DNA of 64,000 nt from Flammulina velutipes (Eukaryota > Basidiomycota > Agaricomycetes > Agaricales > Physalacriaceae), in NCBI GenBank assembly GCA_011800155.1, contig CM022376.1, positions 992,001 to 1,056,000 of the forward strand. The letters are read 5' to 3'. The translations under genes were made by a program, and so were the position numbers. The notes under the pieces are model-generated. The model did no database searches, was not told the origin of the DNA, and saw nothing but the letters and a program-made list of their open reading frames with translations. Within the stretch, counting starts at the first letter, position 1. The number at the start of each line of letters is the position of its first letter. Shown one piece after another: positions 1 through 11,385 of the stretch.

Positions 1-556
1 GTATAAACTATCCTGTATATAGCGAATACCAGCTTCGATGGCTCTTGGTCCTTTCAAGAGAGACATTATGGCCTGTACATCCTAAACAGCGTCGTCAATA
101 AGATAGTATTCTTGCTCGCCGATTCGAATTACCTCCATCTCATATCGATGCCACCGCGAGAAATGCTCATCATACCACCGCTCGTGAAATGTTAAGTCGT
201 GGTTCCCGCCAATGATGCTAAAAACGAGTTTTCAAGTAGTTACCCATCCGAGGGGCTCACAGCTTAGTCTTATGCGGAAGGGCGTACAACCATTCCATCG
301 TATGCTCTAAATCCGCGAGCCGCCCAGTATCGCTTAGGTCTCCAGCATGTATGAGGACGTCTCCAGGGGGAACATGGAATGTGGCGCCGTGGGTATCGCT
401 GATGCATACAAAGCGCGTCCAAGACTCGGGCACAGGTGGAAGATCTTGCGCCTCGGGATGCACGATAGCATCTTTCGATCGTAATGTAGCCACAGATTCT
501 AACATTGACTTTCGCAGAGATTTCGATATACTGCGGGTTGTGAACGTCCGAAGCAT
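1..556 (-). CDS. Calcineurin-like metallophosphoesterase, 3' part beyond window
   Basis: This is the amino-terminal half of a metallophosphoesterase of the MPPED1/2-like type; the rest runs off the left edge. Exon 1 (556-261) carries the metal-binding motifs ISDTHG and GDLSD. Exon 2 (217-133) carries GGNHDL, and exon 3 (from 81 leftward) continues in frame. The introns are GT-AG, and the joined frame is open. The family hydrolyses phosphodiesters with two metals bound by Asp, His and Asn. The protein is clearly paralogous to the intact gene at 47424-48675: it shares the tract around TRFVCISDTHG, the GD(L)(S/T)D motif and the MEWLY(A/S)LPHKTK exon end. The start at 556 is the first Met; a Met about 17 codons later aligns better with the paralogue. 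Whether this copy is functional cannot be judged without its 3' end. Confidence 0.75.
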
Positions 557-1217
557 ACCCTGCGTTGTGTCGCATTGTTTGCCAAGGTCGTGTGGCGCAC
601 TTTTATTTATTCCCTTGTGATCACAAGCGTACGAAGTAGATTAACTCGGTAGATATGCGCTGTACTCGGTGCGTATTTTGAGGCGTGCTGTAACACAGTC
701 GTCAACGTATACACGGACAACAGAGCTGGTAACGTACTACGCGCCAGGAATCGCGGGTCAATGATACGACTATCAGTCATGCGGAAAATCGGTATATACT
801 CCTACTGTGATATCCTGAGAGACAGTATGTTGCTCGCATAGTCAAGGTATTGACTCGATGGTGGTAGTAGAAAGCAACGACCGGACATCGGACCGTGCGC
901 CCCTAGCAGGACTCTGATGTGGCGATAATAGTGCCAACAGTAGTTTTGAGATGGCGGGTGACATATTTCCTTTAAATGTAACGGCGTGGCCACTGTCGAC
1001 TTCAAAAACCACGAGAAACTGAGCCACAGATTGAGAAGCAACTCGGAAATCCATCATGAGAGACGGGAAAGGGGGAATTGTCGACAGCTCATACATTCAA
1101 CCTTCATTCATTTCCTAGCACAATTGGAAAGCTTGCAATCGTATGCAAAGCATATATCGTTCTCAGAATAACGATCCAATCATACCAACGATTTCCCCAT
1201 ACACAATCCTAGTAACT
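557..1217. other. Intergenic region with a relic NLR 5'-flank repeat
   Basis: I found no supported gene here. Positions about 750-900 match sequences at 13000-13130, 14600-14790 and 30600-30730. Short blocks around TCAATGATAC, GATGGTGGTAG and CGGACATCGG recur in the same order. At the other sites this block lies just upstream of decayed minus-strand NLR first exons, so it is probably the 5' flank of a lost NLR copy. Confidence 0.5.
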
Positions 1218-2487
1218 TCAAGCAAGGTCCTTCTCTCTAATAAAATCCATCGTCACCTCCCACAGACGCCGAGACGAATCTTCATCCCTAGCCATAGCAG
1301 AAGCCGGAGCGATACTGCCCGGCGTAGGACTAGGCACGAGATACGCCCCTCGGTACTTCTCCTCCTGCGCTACCTTGTCATTCGTAGCCGCAAAAAGCGT
1401 AGTCAGCGCGCCAACCTCCGGCTCCTCAAACACCAGCCTAATGAGGGGACGCAAGAAGAACGGGAATCTATCAGAGAAGGTATTGACTCCGCCGGGATGG
1501 ACGGCAACGACGACGATCTGAGCCTTATTATCCTTGAAATAACGCTGGAGCGCCGTCGTCCAAAGGATGTCGAGAAGCTTGCTGTGCCCGTAACGCAGGA
1601 CGCCAGCTGCGAAGAAGGTTTTGGGGTACTTGACGTTTAGGTCTTTGAATGAATCGATCTTGAATGGGGATGGAGTCATTGTGTGGATCGTGGACACTAG
1701 CTGTGTGTTGGGGCATGGTTAGAATTGGGAGCGTGAAACAGGTTGGGGGATGGCGTACGTTGACGATCCTGACGTCGGATCCTGGGTGCTGGGCGGTGGA
1801 CGAGAGGATGGGAATGAGGTGGTGGGTGAAGACGAAAGGACTCAGATAGCTAGTATGAAGAGGTGGTTAGTTAGGTTATTCTTCGCTTAGAATAGAGAAA
1901 GAGTACTTGGTGACAACCATGTCCGATACCCCTGAAAAATATATGTTAGTTGACATCCAATAAGTACACGGAGTGTTGATACATGCCTTCAAAGCTTTCC
2001 TGGTAAGGACCGTTCAACCTACAAGAAGATTTTTGAGTCGCTGCATCGCCAAGGCGAAGACATTGAAAGACGCACATCGCAGCGTTATTGACTACACACA
2101 TTCGGGTATGAGCGCTAAACTCAGACAGAATATTAAAGCAACACTCACCCAAGATATCCAAACGATTTTCCTTCGTCTTGAACTCCTCCGCAGATTTTCT
2201 GGCAAGACGCGGGTCGCTCAGGTCGAGCTTGAGATAAACGACTTCTCCGCGCAAGTCATCTTCGCGTTTAAGCTGCTCTATCACCTCCGTTGCTTGGGTT
2301 TCGTTGCGTGCAGCAAGATAGACCTTGGCTCCCGCGCGGAGAAGACGCTTCACCGTCTCCAGCCCCAGGCCTCTGCTAAAGTATCATGGAAGCGTGAGTG
2401 AGAGGGGTCCAGGAATAGAACGAACGAGGGAACCTACTTTCCTCCAGTCACTATCGCTACCTTGCCCTTCAATATCGCGCTAGCCAT
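1218..2487 (-). CDS. Short-chain dehydrogenase/reductase (retinol dehydrogenase-like)
   Basis: This is an NAD(P)-dependent classical SDR oxidoreductase, probably cytosolic or membrane-associated; its substrate is unknown. The chosen start (2487) reads MASAILKGKVAIVTGG. After an intron the cofactor motif completes as TGGNRGLG. The next exon has a Rossmann beta-strand (KVYLAARNE) followed by KLDLSD. A further exon supplies the NNAAM motif (family NNAG). Downstream exons give GVSDMVVTNYLSPFVFTHH, then the catalytic YGHSK (YxxxK), and the frame ends at 1218 with KDLA. At least five short GT-AG introns are needed. The exon between NNAAM and GVSDMV is not resolved. Length and motif order fit the fungal retinol-dehydrogenase-like SDRs of about 300-330 residues. 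A real gene is likely because all catalytic motifs survive. Confidence 0.8.
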
Positions 2488-2739
2488 TCTGGGGCGTTGA
2501 GTTGAGTTATGGGAAGTCATACAGCAAAGAAGTCCCAGTTTTATCCTCACATATTACAGCGGATTTGAGAGTAATATGCTCTGTCGGGGCCCGTGTTAGA
2601 GTCAGCGGATTTGTCATTAGAGTAACCAACCCGGTTATCTGCGTTCCGAAGGTGTGGCTTCGACCATGCTGGATGGTTTACATTAGTGTTTGAATATTGG
2701 AGGAGGAGTATGTAATAGACATACGTTATATATGTGAAT

Positions 2740-3910
2740 TATCGAGGCCGCCAGACTGTTAGAGATGTTCGACCGTTGAAGAGGATTGGACCCTGAACGG
2801 GATGCTCAATCATGTCGATCAGGTCCCGGTGACGATCTAATCTAAATGAAAAAAGCGGAGATGGTAAACGGAAAAGCCAAGTTGCACGGAAAGCGTCGTT
2901 GGTGATAATGGCGTGGACGATGGTTGGGAAGAGGAATGGTGGTATGCGCGAAGTTGGGATCAGGCAAAAGGTTTGAATACGCCGAACCATTTCGGAATTC
3001 GGATGGCGGAGAGCCTTCTCCGCGATGCGTGGTTGAAGAGGGAGAAGCGTGCAAAGTCGCTGGGAAAATGCCAGACGGAAAGGCCAGGTTTACGCGCGAA
3101 ATAAATACACCAGTGCCGTTGGTGGCAATCGTCTGAACAGGATGTATTACTATTATGTTCACGTAGGCGAATGTGGCACATTACTTTGCATACCATGCAT
3201 CCTTTCCTTCGTCGTCGGCTTCGGTCGAACGCCTTCGCGATGCACGTCGTCGGCTTCCTTGATGGGGGACGTGAAGTTGGCGGTGATCGATGAGCACGCT
3301 AGTTATATGCGTACTGGGGAAATCAAGCGCTGCAGAGCATTTTACGCTCCCCGAGGCATCGAAGACAAGAGCTTCGCCGACTCTAGCACGCTCACCTCCG
3401 TAGGGTTATCCAAGGAATGCCGATGAAATGGGCACGCCGAGGAAGGGCAAATGTGGCGCAGAAATAGATGGCACTTGAGAGATTGGCCTGGACGGGAGGT
3501 ATTAGGTCAAGGTTGGCGGATAGGCGATGAATGTACATACTTGGAACGATTCAAGGGCTCCGCTAGTTGTGGTCAGCTTTGAGAACCCTACAATGAAGGA
3601 AGCGCTCGAGGTTGGTCATGGTTGCGAGCCCGTCACCCAGGGCACATGCATGAAATGAGCGAGAAGTATTCCGTATGGCTGAGAATAAATTCGACGAACT
3701 GCTGGATAACTCTTCAGGATAGGATCCTAATAATCTGGTTATACACACCTGCCTCATCATGTGTAGGTCTTGCATAGTCCAGCAATAGTATGGTGTCGCC
3801 CGTCTTCTCAAGGTTTTTGACAGCCCGAGCACCAGAGTTCGCGCCAAAAGATCCTTTGGATTCGAGCTCTGAGGTCGGCGGCATGAAGGCGCTTGGAGTC
3901 GGACAGCTCG
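2740..3910 (-). pseudogene. Decayed NLR 5' exons (exon 1, 2 and two exon 3 fragments)
   Basis: This is a broken minus-strand relative of the NLR genes at 7.3-37.6 kb. About 3890-3714 aligns with exon 1: a Met-containing start, a Ser/Lys/Gly stretch, and NLEKTGDTI where the intact genes have DVGKIGES. It ends at a donor-like site. About 3480-3190 resembles exon 2. About 3140-3030 and 2990-2850 each resemble the linker plus the CPSPS block of exon 3 (for example VHAIITN...LPSPLFS against VHTIIAS...CPSPSDFF). Frames are disrupted, and no P-loop, NB-ARC or TPR part follows. It reads as a truncated remnant. Confidence 0.6.
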
Positions 3911-3949
3911 GTAGAAAGGTACACAGTTGACTTTGAACAGTCGTATTCG

Positions 3950-4980
3950 GGAACGGATACAAGTTACATAGTTTGAATCCCAGCTTCGTGGTAAGTCGTG
4001 AAAGCGCGATCGGATATCGGGCCGTGCATCCCTCTCTCTTTGACGGCCACCTTCGACAAACGGCGAAATGCAAGCTCGAAAGCCATGCACAGGAATGCGA
4101 CGAGCGAAGGGTGAATACGCCATTATTGGTGCGTCGCCAGACTCTTTCTCTTGTCTGCTTGTTCATTGGATTATGACAGACGTGTTTGAATCAATGCTAG
4201 CTCCTCAAACATCTCAACTCGTTCAGACGGACAGCGAATAGCAACGACGTCGTATTCACGCTTCTACGAGTACACTGGATGCTCTGCCTGACTAGATGTA
4301 TGTTGCGATGCCTTCCCTTCTGCGCCGTCGCTAATTATCTACTCATAGAATCCTTCAACACACGACTTTGAATGACTCCAGCCTGTCAACGTAGGCATAT
4401 TGGAAGACGAAGACCACAACCCATTTCCAAGAAGCTCCTGTGTCTCTGCTATACGCGTCCCCTCCGTTCCTTTCTTTTCTCCAGGATCTGATTGTCAAGA
4501 ATGAGCCGTGGTAGCGTGCGTCTCTATCCTGCTTTTCTGCCTCGCCTACTTATCTAACATCACAGCGCACCTCAGAATCTGAACCAACTCTCCAACAGCC
4601 GGTTAATTGCACGGCGGAGACGTGATGACTCTTCTCGAGCATAGGGTGCGCATACCAACGCTCAAAATATCAGCCATCTGGACATTCGGCCTTCAATTCA
4701 GCTACGCGACAAATGGAGGTCACCAAAATGTACGTTCGGAATAATTCACGCTCTGCCCTATCGCTAATATCTGTCCCTCTAGTTCCCTCGCAAACCAGCT
4801 ACATATTCCGGGCGACGGTTCCTCTCATGAGAGCCTACACGGTGTGGTTTAACGCTGAACAGGCAGCGGTAAAGGATGAGGAGACGTTAGTACGGGGACC
4901 AAGAAGTTCGAGCTCGCCCTCCTTCATCTACAGCGAAACGTCGGAATCCCGCAGCCGGCAAACGGCCGAATACCAAAAGT
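3950..4980. repeat. Duplicated unassigned sequence, first copy
   Basis: From about 4150 this stretch is paralogous to about 14910-15700. Shared features include the GTTCATTGGAT block, the GGATGCTCTGCCTG block, and an ORF tract beginning MEVTK in both copies (4713 and 15488). The first part (3950-4100) is a relic NLR 5' flank. The remainder has no recognisable domain. It lies directly upstream of a Munc13-like relic on the plus strand in both copies, so it may be a decayed part of the same transcription unit or of a neighbour. I assign no function. Confidence 0.45.
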
Positions 4981-6640
4981 ACGGATTTCGAGATGTCTTC
5001 AACGCGGCGGCTCCAGGGCGGCTCAATATCAACGATTTTCATGTCAGAGTGAGTCTTACGTTCTCTTTCTTATCTGGATATTCTAACGCAGTTCTTCAGA
5101 GGGCAGGAACCCGAATTCAATGTTTGGTAATGGTCGAGGTGGTGGGTTTCGAAGTCTGGGGTCTATACGTCAAGCTGATATTTTCCTCCCAGGCGGACCA
5201 CAAATCTAGACGGAATCGTCGAACAACTGAGGGCTCGGAATGTCACAGTCCCTTCGTTGTGGATTTTTTTCGATTAGTTCAAGAGCCTTGGGCCATAAAC
5301 GTCTTTCCGAATTTGGAACGGGACTGTCGCTATCAAGACCTTGATTTTTCAAGGCATGTTCATTTCTGTCATACATCGTACCATCCGCTGACGCGTCCAC
5401 AACTGGACCAGAGCAACAGCTATAGTGCGATACTGCCGACGTGTTGAGAGCCTTTCGTGCTGAACGAGATGTTCCCTCGCCCGACGGACTTCCTGCGACC
5501 ACACATTGGCAAGCAATCCGTCTGGCTTAAATAAGGAATGCTATTTGGCAGTAACAGGGGAGAAGACAACCTACTCGGAAAGTCGTACAGCCTGACGGAG
5601 TTGGAGGGATAACCTTGTGTTGTCTCTTGCGCCGCACGTTCCTGAGGAAACGACGACGGCGATGCTCTCGTTCAAGATCGCGACGATAAGTAACGGAATC
5701 TTGCGGCGCCTGAAATAGCCTCAACGCTTATCACGAAGGCTGTATCAGACACGAGAATATGATTCATAACGACGAGTCCAATAATCCTCGCCGTGAGTTG
5801 GTTACGCTTGTCTCTTGACTACTGGTTGTTGACGTTTGACTGCAGGGTATGAATCTTCGGGATGTTGTTGATGCCCAGCCTTTCAAGCTTGGGTTGATAG
5901 CGACGACACCGTCGGAGACGCGTGCTTGTGAATGGCCCCAACGTGATTTGGCTATGTTGGTGGCATATGGATGAACCTGGCTTCAACTCATGAGAGGTTG
6001 TTAGTGCGAGTTGGATGGAGGACGAAATGGACGATATCCTACTTCAGACGAACCCTCCAGCTCAACATACGCATCTTCATCTCCAAGGTGGAGGGTCTGC
6101 GGAAGACTTTTGGATGCGACGCCGCAAGCCTTTTCGTCAGCCTGACAGCACCTACAGACGCTGACCTCGACCGTCCTGTCGGCACTTCTTGTGTATCACA
6201 CGCTCGCACCGGGGAGATGACAGAGTCGTCGCGCGTTTCGCTTTGGGCCAGCTGCGAAGATTCACTGTAGCAATCCGAGTGGACGTGCTGGTAGCCTTGG
6301 AGGTGTCGTTATTCGTATGTTTTCCGTTGCACCGTATAGTCTCAGAATCTGACGGCAGCTCTACAGACTTTGTAGCTTGATCGTAGTCGGCCTGCCATGA
6401 AAGACGGAAAACAAGTGCTAGATTAAAGCAGGGCGCTGGGCAATATTCAGCCTTTATGGGATCGCCTATGCGACGGGGACGTTCTCGAGCGATTTTTGCC
6501 CTCGCTCACTGCTGAGGTTTTGAGGAGGCCACGATTCCGTTACCAACTACTTTGACTACGGAGGCATGATATCTGTCTGGACACTTATAGTCTACGTCGT
6601 TACAAGTTGAATGTGGTTTCAATGAATATTCTATTCATTC
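4980..6640 (+). pseudogene. Decayed Munc13/Ync13-like gene, plus-strand copy a
   Basis: This aligns collinearly, on the opposite strand, with the gene at 42237-47029. Shared landmarks, in order: the exon end and following intron (GTGAGT... at 5047 against the intron near 44600); the tract around 5265-5330 (TTCAAGAGCC, TTGGAACGGGA); the block ATGTTCCCTCGCCCGACGGACTTCCTGC at 5468-5495, nearly identical to the intact gene; the GGAGAAGA block at 5560; the post-C2 exon (RRFGDF/LHGRVLVRV-like, 5950-6010); and RALGNIQ near 6440, where the intact gene has KALGNVQ. Stops and frameshifts are frequent. It ends where a short inverted piece (6640-6715) of the same gene begins. Confidence 0.65.
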
Positions 6641-6876
6641 GACATCTAATACGAGAGGACAGGTCTAGCCGTCGGCGCAAGGGGGATCGCACACAAACTA
6701 CAAATTCTGGTGCGATCCTTCTCGTCATTCACCCAAATAGTTTTATTTCTTGTCGGGGTTCGGACAAGGTGTGTCTCCAATCCTCAGTGTCTCAACGAGC
6801 TCAATTCTTCTGGATAATTATCGAAGTATCCTTCAGACACGGCACGCCGGACCGCAATTGCCCTCAATCATTAATA
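6640..6876. repeat. Inverted Munc13-like scrap and unassigned sequence
   Basis: Positions 6645-6715 match 19645-19705 and, less well, 42745-42800 of the intact Munc13-like gene. The orientation is opposite to the preceding relic. The same plus-to-minus switch occurs at 19.45-19.6 kb, so this end was copied from, or gave rise to, the larger inverted pair there. The remaining bases up to the inverted-repeat element show nothing recognisable. Confidence 0.45.
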
Positions 6877-7236
6877 GTGCTCCTCAATTCTTGATTTATT
6901 GCGCTCAGTTTATTTGGACGCGCTCGGACCGAGTGATGCGAATCAACGGAGTTCAAAATCGCAGCTCAAAATCGTTGAATGCTGCGTGAGCATAGGAAGT
7001 AAAGAAACGAGGATATTCGTCGATAAAATAGGGTAGAACTACTCCGAGAACCTGCCTACGAGCCCTCGAACTTGAACGGCGCGAAACGGTACATTTCGGG
7101 TTGTTTTACCCAACCACGCCACCAAAATCTGTGAACAGGCCTGGAACAGGTTCTCGGAGACTGCCATGGGTGTTTGGATGTCCGCCATCAGAGTGCCAAA
7201 TAAACTGAGCGCAATAAACTAAGAATTGAGGAGCAC
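6877..7236. mobile_element. TA-flanked MITE-like inverted-repeat element upstream of NLR-A
   Basis: The two ends (6877-6917 and 7196-7236) are 41-bp inverted repeats that I can align with only two mismatches, both starting GTGCTCCTCAATTCTT. Both ends abut a TA dinucleotide (6875-6876 and 7237-7238), as in Tc1/mariner-type target duplications. A second, shorter inverted pair lies inside (around 7040 and 7145, CTCCGAGAACCTG). The 360 bp have no coding capacity, so this is a non-autonomous element. It ends 88 bp before the NLR-A start codon, so it sits in that gene's promoter or 5' UTR. Confidence 0.75.
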
Positions 7237-7324
7237 TAATCAGTGTAGTGTGTACATCAGCCTCACTGCACTACACGAGAATTCTCACGCCATTATCTTG
7301 ATTCGCGACAGCGTCTATCATCAG

Positions 7325-10300
7325 ATGTCGACATCGCAGAGACAAAGGGAGTCAGTTTCTGGTTCCAAAACGACGAACGTTAAAGTGGTTCTCGAGCTGC
7401 TAAGGGATGTCGGAAAAGTGGGCGAAGCCGTGCCGTATCTTGAAGTTGTTGCTGGTATACTCAAGACGATCGTTGAGATGAAGCAGGTGCGTGGATACAG
7501 ATAATCAGACGACATGATTTGGTGATACCACTCACTAGGAATATACCGTGAGCAAGGAAGCGTGGGCGAAGACCATGGAGGGCGTCAAGGACATCGAGAA
7601 GATCATCGAGGATAGTGTCCAAGACGCAAACAAGTGCCCATTGCCACCTCCCACCCACCTCAAGGATGCCATGGCCGTGCTGGAGAAATGTGTCATGGGC
7701 ATTGCAGAGGCGTTCGACAGGATGGACGGCATGAACAGCATCAAGCGCTTCTTCCGTCGTCGGGAGCTCAAGGCCGACGCGGAGGCCTGTGCTGCAGATG
7801 TGGCTCGAGCACTTGAAGTGTTCCAGGTATGTGTTGTGACATTCTCTCCGTTTACGCTAGGTAGTAACTGCTATGTAGACGAAGCTACAAATCAAGGCCG
7901 CAGTTCAGATGAACGATGTTCACAGCACTATCATAGATGGCGCCATCACATCCGTCGCTGGACAGGCTACTCTCGCAGCCCAGGTGGACACGGTCCATGG
8001 CACTATCATGAATGGCACCATCACCTCCGTTGTTGGACAGGCTACTCTCGCAGACCAGGTAGATACCATCCATAGCACTATCATAGATGGTGCCATCACC
8101 TCCGCTGTCGGACAGGCCACCCTCGCAGCCCAGGTGGATACCGTCCATACGATTCTCACCAGTGGTGCCGTTGCATCCATTTCCGCGCAGATCTCCCTCC
8201 CCGTTTGCCCCTCCCCTAGCGACTTTTTCACCGGTCGGGTTGCTCTGCTCAAAATGCTTGAAACACTCTTCGATCATCCTGGAAGACGGGTTGTCACTAT
8301 CATCGGCAAAGGTGGTTGCGGGAAGACACAACTCACGCTCAAATTCGTCAACGAATATCGATATCGGTGAGTAATGCCTTACCTCTTCACAGATTTCAGG
8401 ATGCTTAGACGAGCTGTCTTCTATAGTTTCTCCCAGGTGTTCTTTGTCGATGCCACATCCTCTCAAACTATTCAAACGGATTTGGGGTTGATCGCCAAGG
8501 CACATAGTGCTGGCAGCTCTGCGGAGCAGGCACTGAACTGGTTCGCCGACCATGCAGAGGGATGGCTCCTCATCTTCGACAATGCGGATGATTCATCCCT
8601 CAACATCGGCCAATATATTCCGCGGTCGTCACACGGGAACATCATCGTTACAAGCAGGAATCATGAAGTCTCGCACCATGCGTCACCTGATTGTTTGGTT
8701 CTCCTCCCAGACCTTGAAGAGTTAGATGCCGTGGATCTTCTTCTGAAGTTGGCACGTGTTGAGGACTCACAAGGACATCGTACCTTGGCGTTGGACATTG
8801 TCAAGCAGCTGGGATGCCTTGCGTTAGCAGTCTCCCATGCTGGTAGCTACATATCTCAGTCATGTACCCTACGGGAATATTTGCCCCTCTTCCGTTCACA
8901 TTGCTCTGATTTGCTCAAGCGAAACAGAGTCCAGAGTCCTGATAATTACCTACACACTGTCTTCTCTACATTCGAGTTGAGCTACCTTCAACTTGGAAAG
9001 AAAGCTAAATCCTTTCTTCATGTTTTGTCTCACTTTCATCATTCAAATATTCCACTCCAACTGTTTCCCCGTGCTGCTGCAAAAGCATTCAGAAAGGCTA
9101 AACCCCGTGTAGCCTGTCAGCTTTTGAGAGACTTCATGTCCTATTATTGTGATGCTCATCATCAATGGCAACTCTTGTTGTTTCAGGACACTCTTGAAGA
9201 GTTACAGAGATCATCCATAATCACTTGGAATAGAGATACTTCTATGATTTCTCTCCACCCTGTTATTCACACATGTGCTGAAGAGGTAGTGAAAAAGAAT
9301 GATACTACTAGCCATTGCATTGCCTTGCAGCTACTGAATGTGACAGTAGTCAAAAGTGATAATATCAAGGATATCCCACTATATGTTATGCTTGCTTCTC
9401 ATGCAGATCATCTATGGAATTATCAACCAGTTCCCAAGATTTTCCGGAATAATATAACTATTCAGAACAAGATAGCTTATATTTTCAGAAAGACTGGCAA
9501 TACAATGAAGGAGCATTCCATGTGGTTAAATGTGGTTAATATTCAGAAGAGGGTACTGGGAGAGCAGCATCCAGAGACATGGATTAGTATGAACAATCTT
9601 GCAACTACATATTATGAGCTTGGTCACCTTCATGCTGCAGAGCAGCTCCAGAAAAAGATACTAGACTTGCGCATAGAAACTCTTGGAGAGCAGCATCCAC
9701 ATACCTGGACCAGTATGAGTGATCTTGCATTCACATATCAAAATCTTGGCTGTCTTCATGAGGCTGAACAGCTGGCAGAAAAGGTGGTTAACTTGCAAAA
9801 AGCAACTCTAGAAGAACAGCACCCATATATTCTGATTAGCACCAGTATTCTTGCACTTACATATTGTGATCTTGGCCGTTTTCATGAGGCAGAGCAGCTT
9901 CAAGAAAAGGTACTGAACTTGCAAAGGGAGAAGCTTGGAGAGCAGCATCCAGATACATGGAGTAGTATGATTGAACTTGCTGATATATATCATGATCATG
10001 GGCATCTTGATAAGGCAGAGGAGCTAGTGAAAAAGGTGTTAACATTATGTATAGAGAACCTTGGAGAGCAGCATCCACAGACCTGGACTAGTATGAGTAA
10101 TCTTGCACTCACATATTGTGATCTCAATCGTCTGGATGAAGCAAAGCTGCTTGAAGAGAAGGTGCTTAGTTTGCGTAGAAAGAATCTTGGAGAACAGCAT
10201 CCTGATACCTGGACCAGTATGAGCAATCTTGCAACTATATATTATGACCTTGATTTGTATCATAAGGCAGAACAACTTGAGAAGGAGGTTCTCAGCCTAC

Positions 10301-11079
10301 AAAGAGAGACTCTTGGAGAACAGCATCCAGATACCTGGAAAACTATTGACAATCTGATACTTACGTATCAGAGTCTTGAATGTCTTAGTGAGGCCAAGCA
10401 GCTTGGAGAGAAGGTACTTAGCTTGCGAAGAAAGGCTCTTGGGGGACAGCATTGTGATACCTGGACCAGTATGAGCAGTCTTGCAGTTATGTATTATAAC
10501 CTTGATTGTTATCATGAGGCAGAACAACTTGAGAAGGAGTTGCTCAGTATGCAAAGAGAGACTCTTGGAGAACAACATGAAGATACCTGGGAAACCATTG
10601 ACAGTCTAATACTTACCTACCAGAGACTTGGAGATCTTAGTGAGGCAAAGCAGCTTGGGGAGAATGTGCTTAGTTTGCGAAGAAAGGCTCTCGGGGAGCA
10701 GCATTCAGATACCTGGACCAGTATGAGCAGTCTTGCAACCATATATTATGACCTTGATTGTTATCATGAGGCAGAACAACTTGAGAAGGAGTTGCTGGGG
10801 TTGCAAAGAAAGATACTTGGAGAGCATCATTCTGATACCTGGGAAAGTATGAATAATCTTGCACTTACCTATTGGTGTCTTAATCGTCTTGATGAGACAG
10901 AGCTACTTGAGAAGGAGCTGCTTGGTCTGCAAAGACAGACTCTTGGAGAGCAGCATTCAGATACCTGGGAAACTATTGACAGTCTAATACTTACATACCA
11001 GTGTTTGGGCCATCTTGATAAGGCAGAAGAGCTTTCTAAAGAGGTAGCATTATATAGACAAATAGCAAAGTCTGACTGA
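7325..11079 (+). CDS. NLR-A: four-helix/NB-ARC/TPR protein
   Basis: Predicted cytosolic NLR of 1196 residues from four exons (7325-7486, 7539-7826, 7879-8366, 8427-11079; intron phases 0,0,2). Residues 1-150 form a helical domain resembling the MLKL_NTD/HeLo-like four-helix bundle (KTTNVKVVLELLRDVGKV, then KRFFRRRELKADAEAC). Then comes a linker of three 25-residue repeats plus a partial fourth. The NB-ARC has Walker A GKGGCGKT, Walker B WLLIFDNADD, sensor-like GNIIVTSRN and a GLPL-like LGCLALAVSHAG. The C-terminus (from about 9550) holds 12 TPR units of 42 residues with the consensus LGEQHPDTW. In the family, nucleotide-driven oligomerisation triggers the N-terminal effector. The start was chosen by alignment with B-D (MSTS); an in-frame upstream Met at 7226 lies in the MITE. 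The TPR half is notably AT-richer than the NB-ARC part. The ligand is unknown. Confidence 0.88.
7918..8200 (+). repeat. 75-bp coding tandem repeat in NLR-A linker
   Basis: Three 75-bp units (starting 7918, 7993 and 8068) plus a partial fourth encode 25-residue repeats of the pattern VHSTIIDGAITSVAGQATLA + AQVDT. They lie between the four-helix domain and the NB-ARC. NLR-B and NLR-D have about two degenerate units at this site and NLR-C has one, so the unit number varies among paralogues. Confidence 0.85.
9550..11061 (+). repeat. 126-bp TPR-coding tandem array of NLR-A (12 units)
   Basis: Twelve 126-bp units each encode one 42-residue kinesin-light-chain-like TPR beginning LGEQHP or a variant (EEQHP, GGQHC, EQHED, EHHSD). 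Units are more diverged from one another than in NLR-B. An alternating two-unit period is visible around 10300-10980, where units with ETIDSLILTYQ alternate with units having TSMSSLATIYYDL. Confidence 0.85.
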
Positions 11080-11385
11080 ATATTTGCACATTAGTTACTT
11101 TTTGGAAATAAAGTCATCATGATGTCACTTCTACCCTTGAATGTCTAATGGATACCTAAATCTAAGGTATTCACAAATAATTCGGACTTGAGGTACTCAT
11201 TGGGATCTACAGGTAACAGTTTTCCGGAACTATAATTATAAAACATAGATTTTGTGGTGGGTCTGATGTTTGCTGAGAGAACTCTTCACCATTTCAAAGG
11301 AATTGAACAAGGAACTGATAAGTTATAGAGGAAACAACCAATCAGTCATCGTTCTTCAAGCCTTCTGTCCAACCTGCACTAATAC
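11080..11385. other. NLR-A 3' flank
   Basis: AT-rich sequence after the NLR-A stop; probably the 3' UTR. I see no gene. Confidence 0.5.

Noticed and set aside
1143..1640. 165-codon plus-strand frame
   Set aside because: It is antisense to the last exon of the SDR gene, whose motifs (YGHSK, VHPGGV) are on the minus strand.
4713..5447. 244-codon plus-strand frame as a novel gene
   Set aside because: Its second half overlaps introns and exons of a decayed Munc13-like copy in a different register; the paralogous stretch at 15 kb does not keep the frame.
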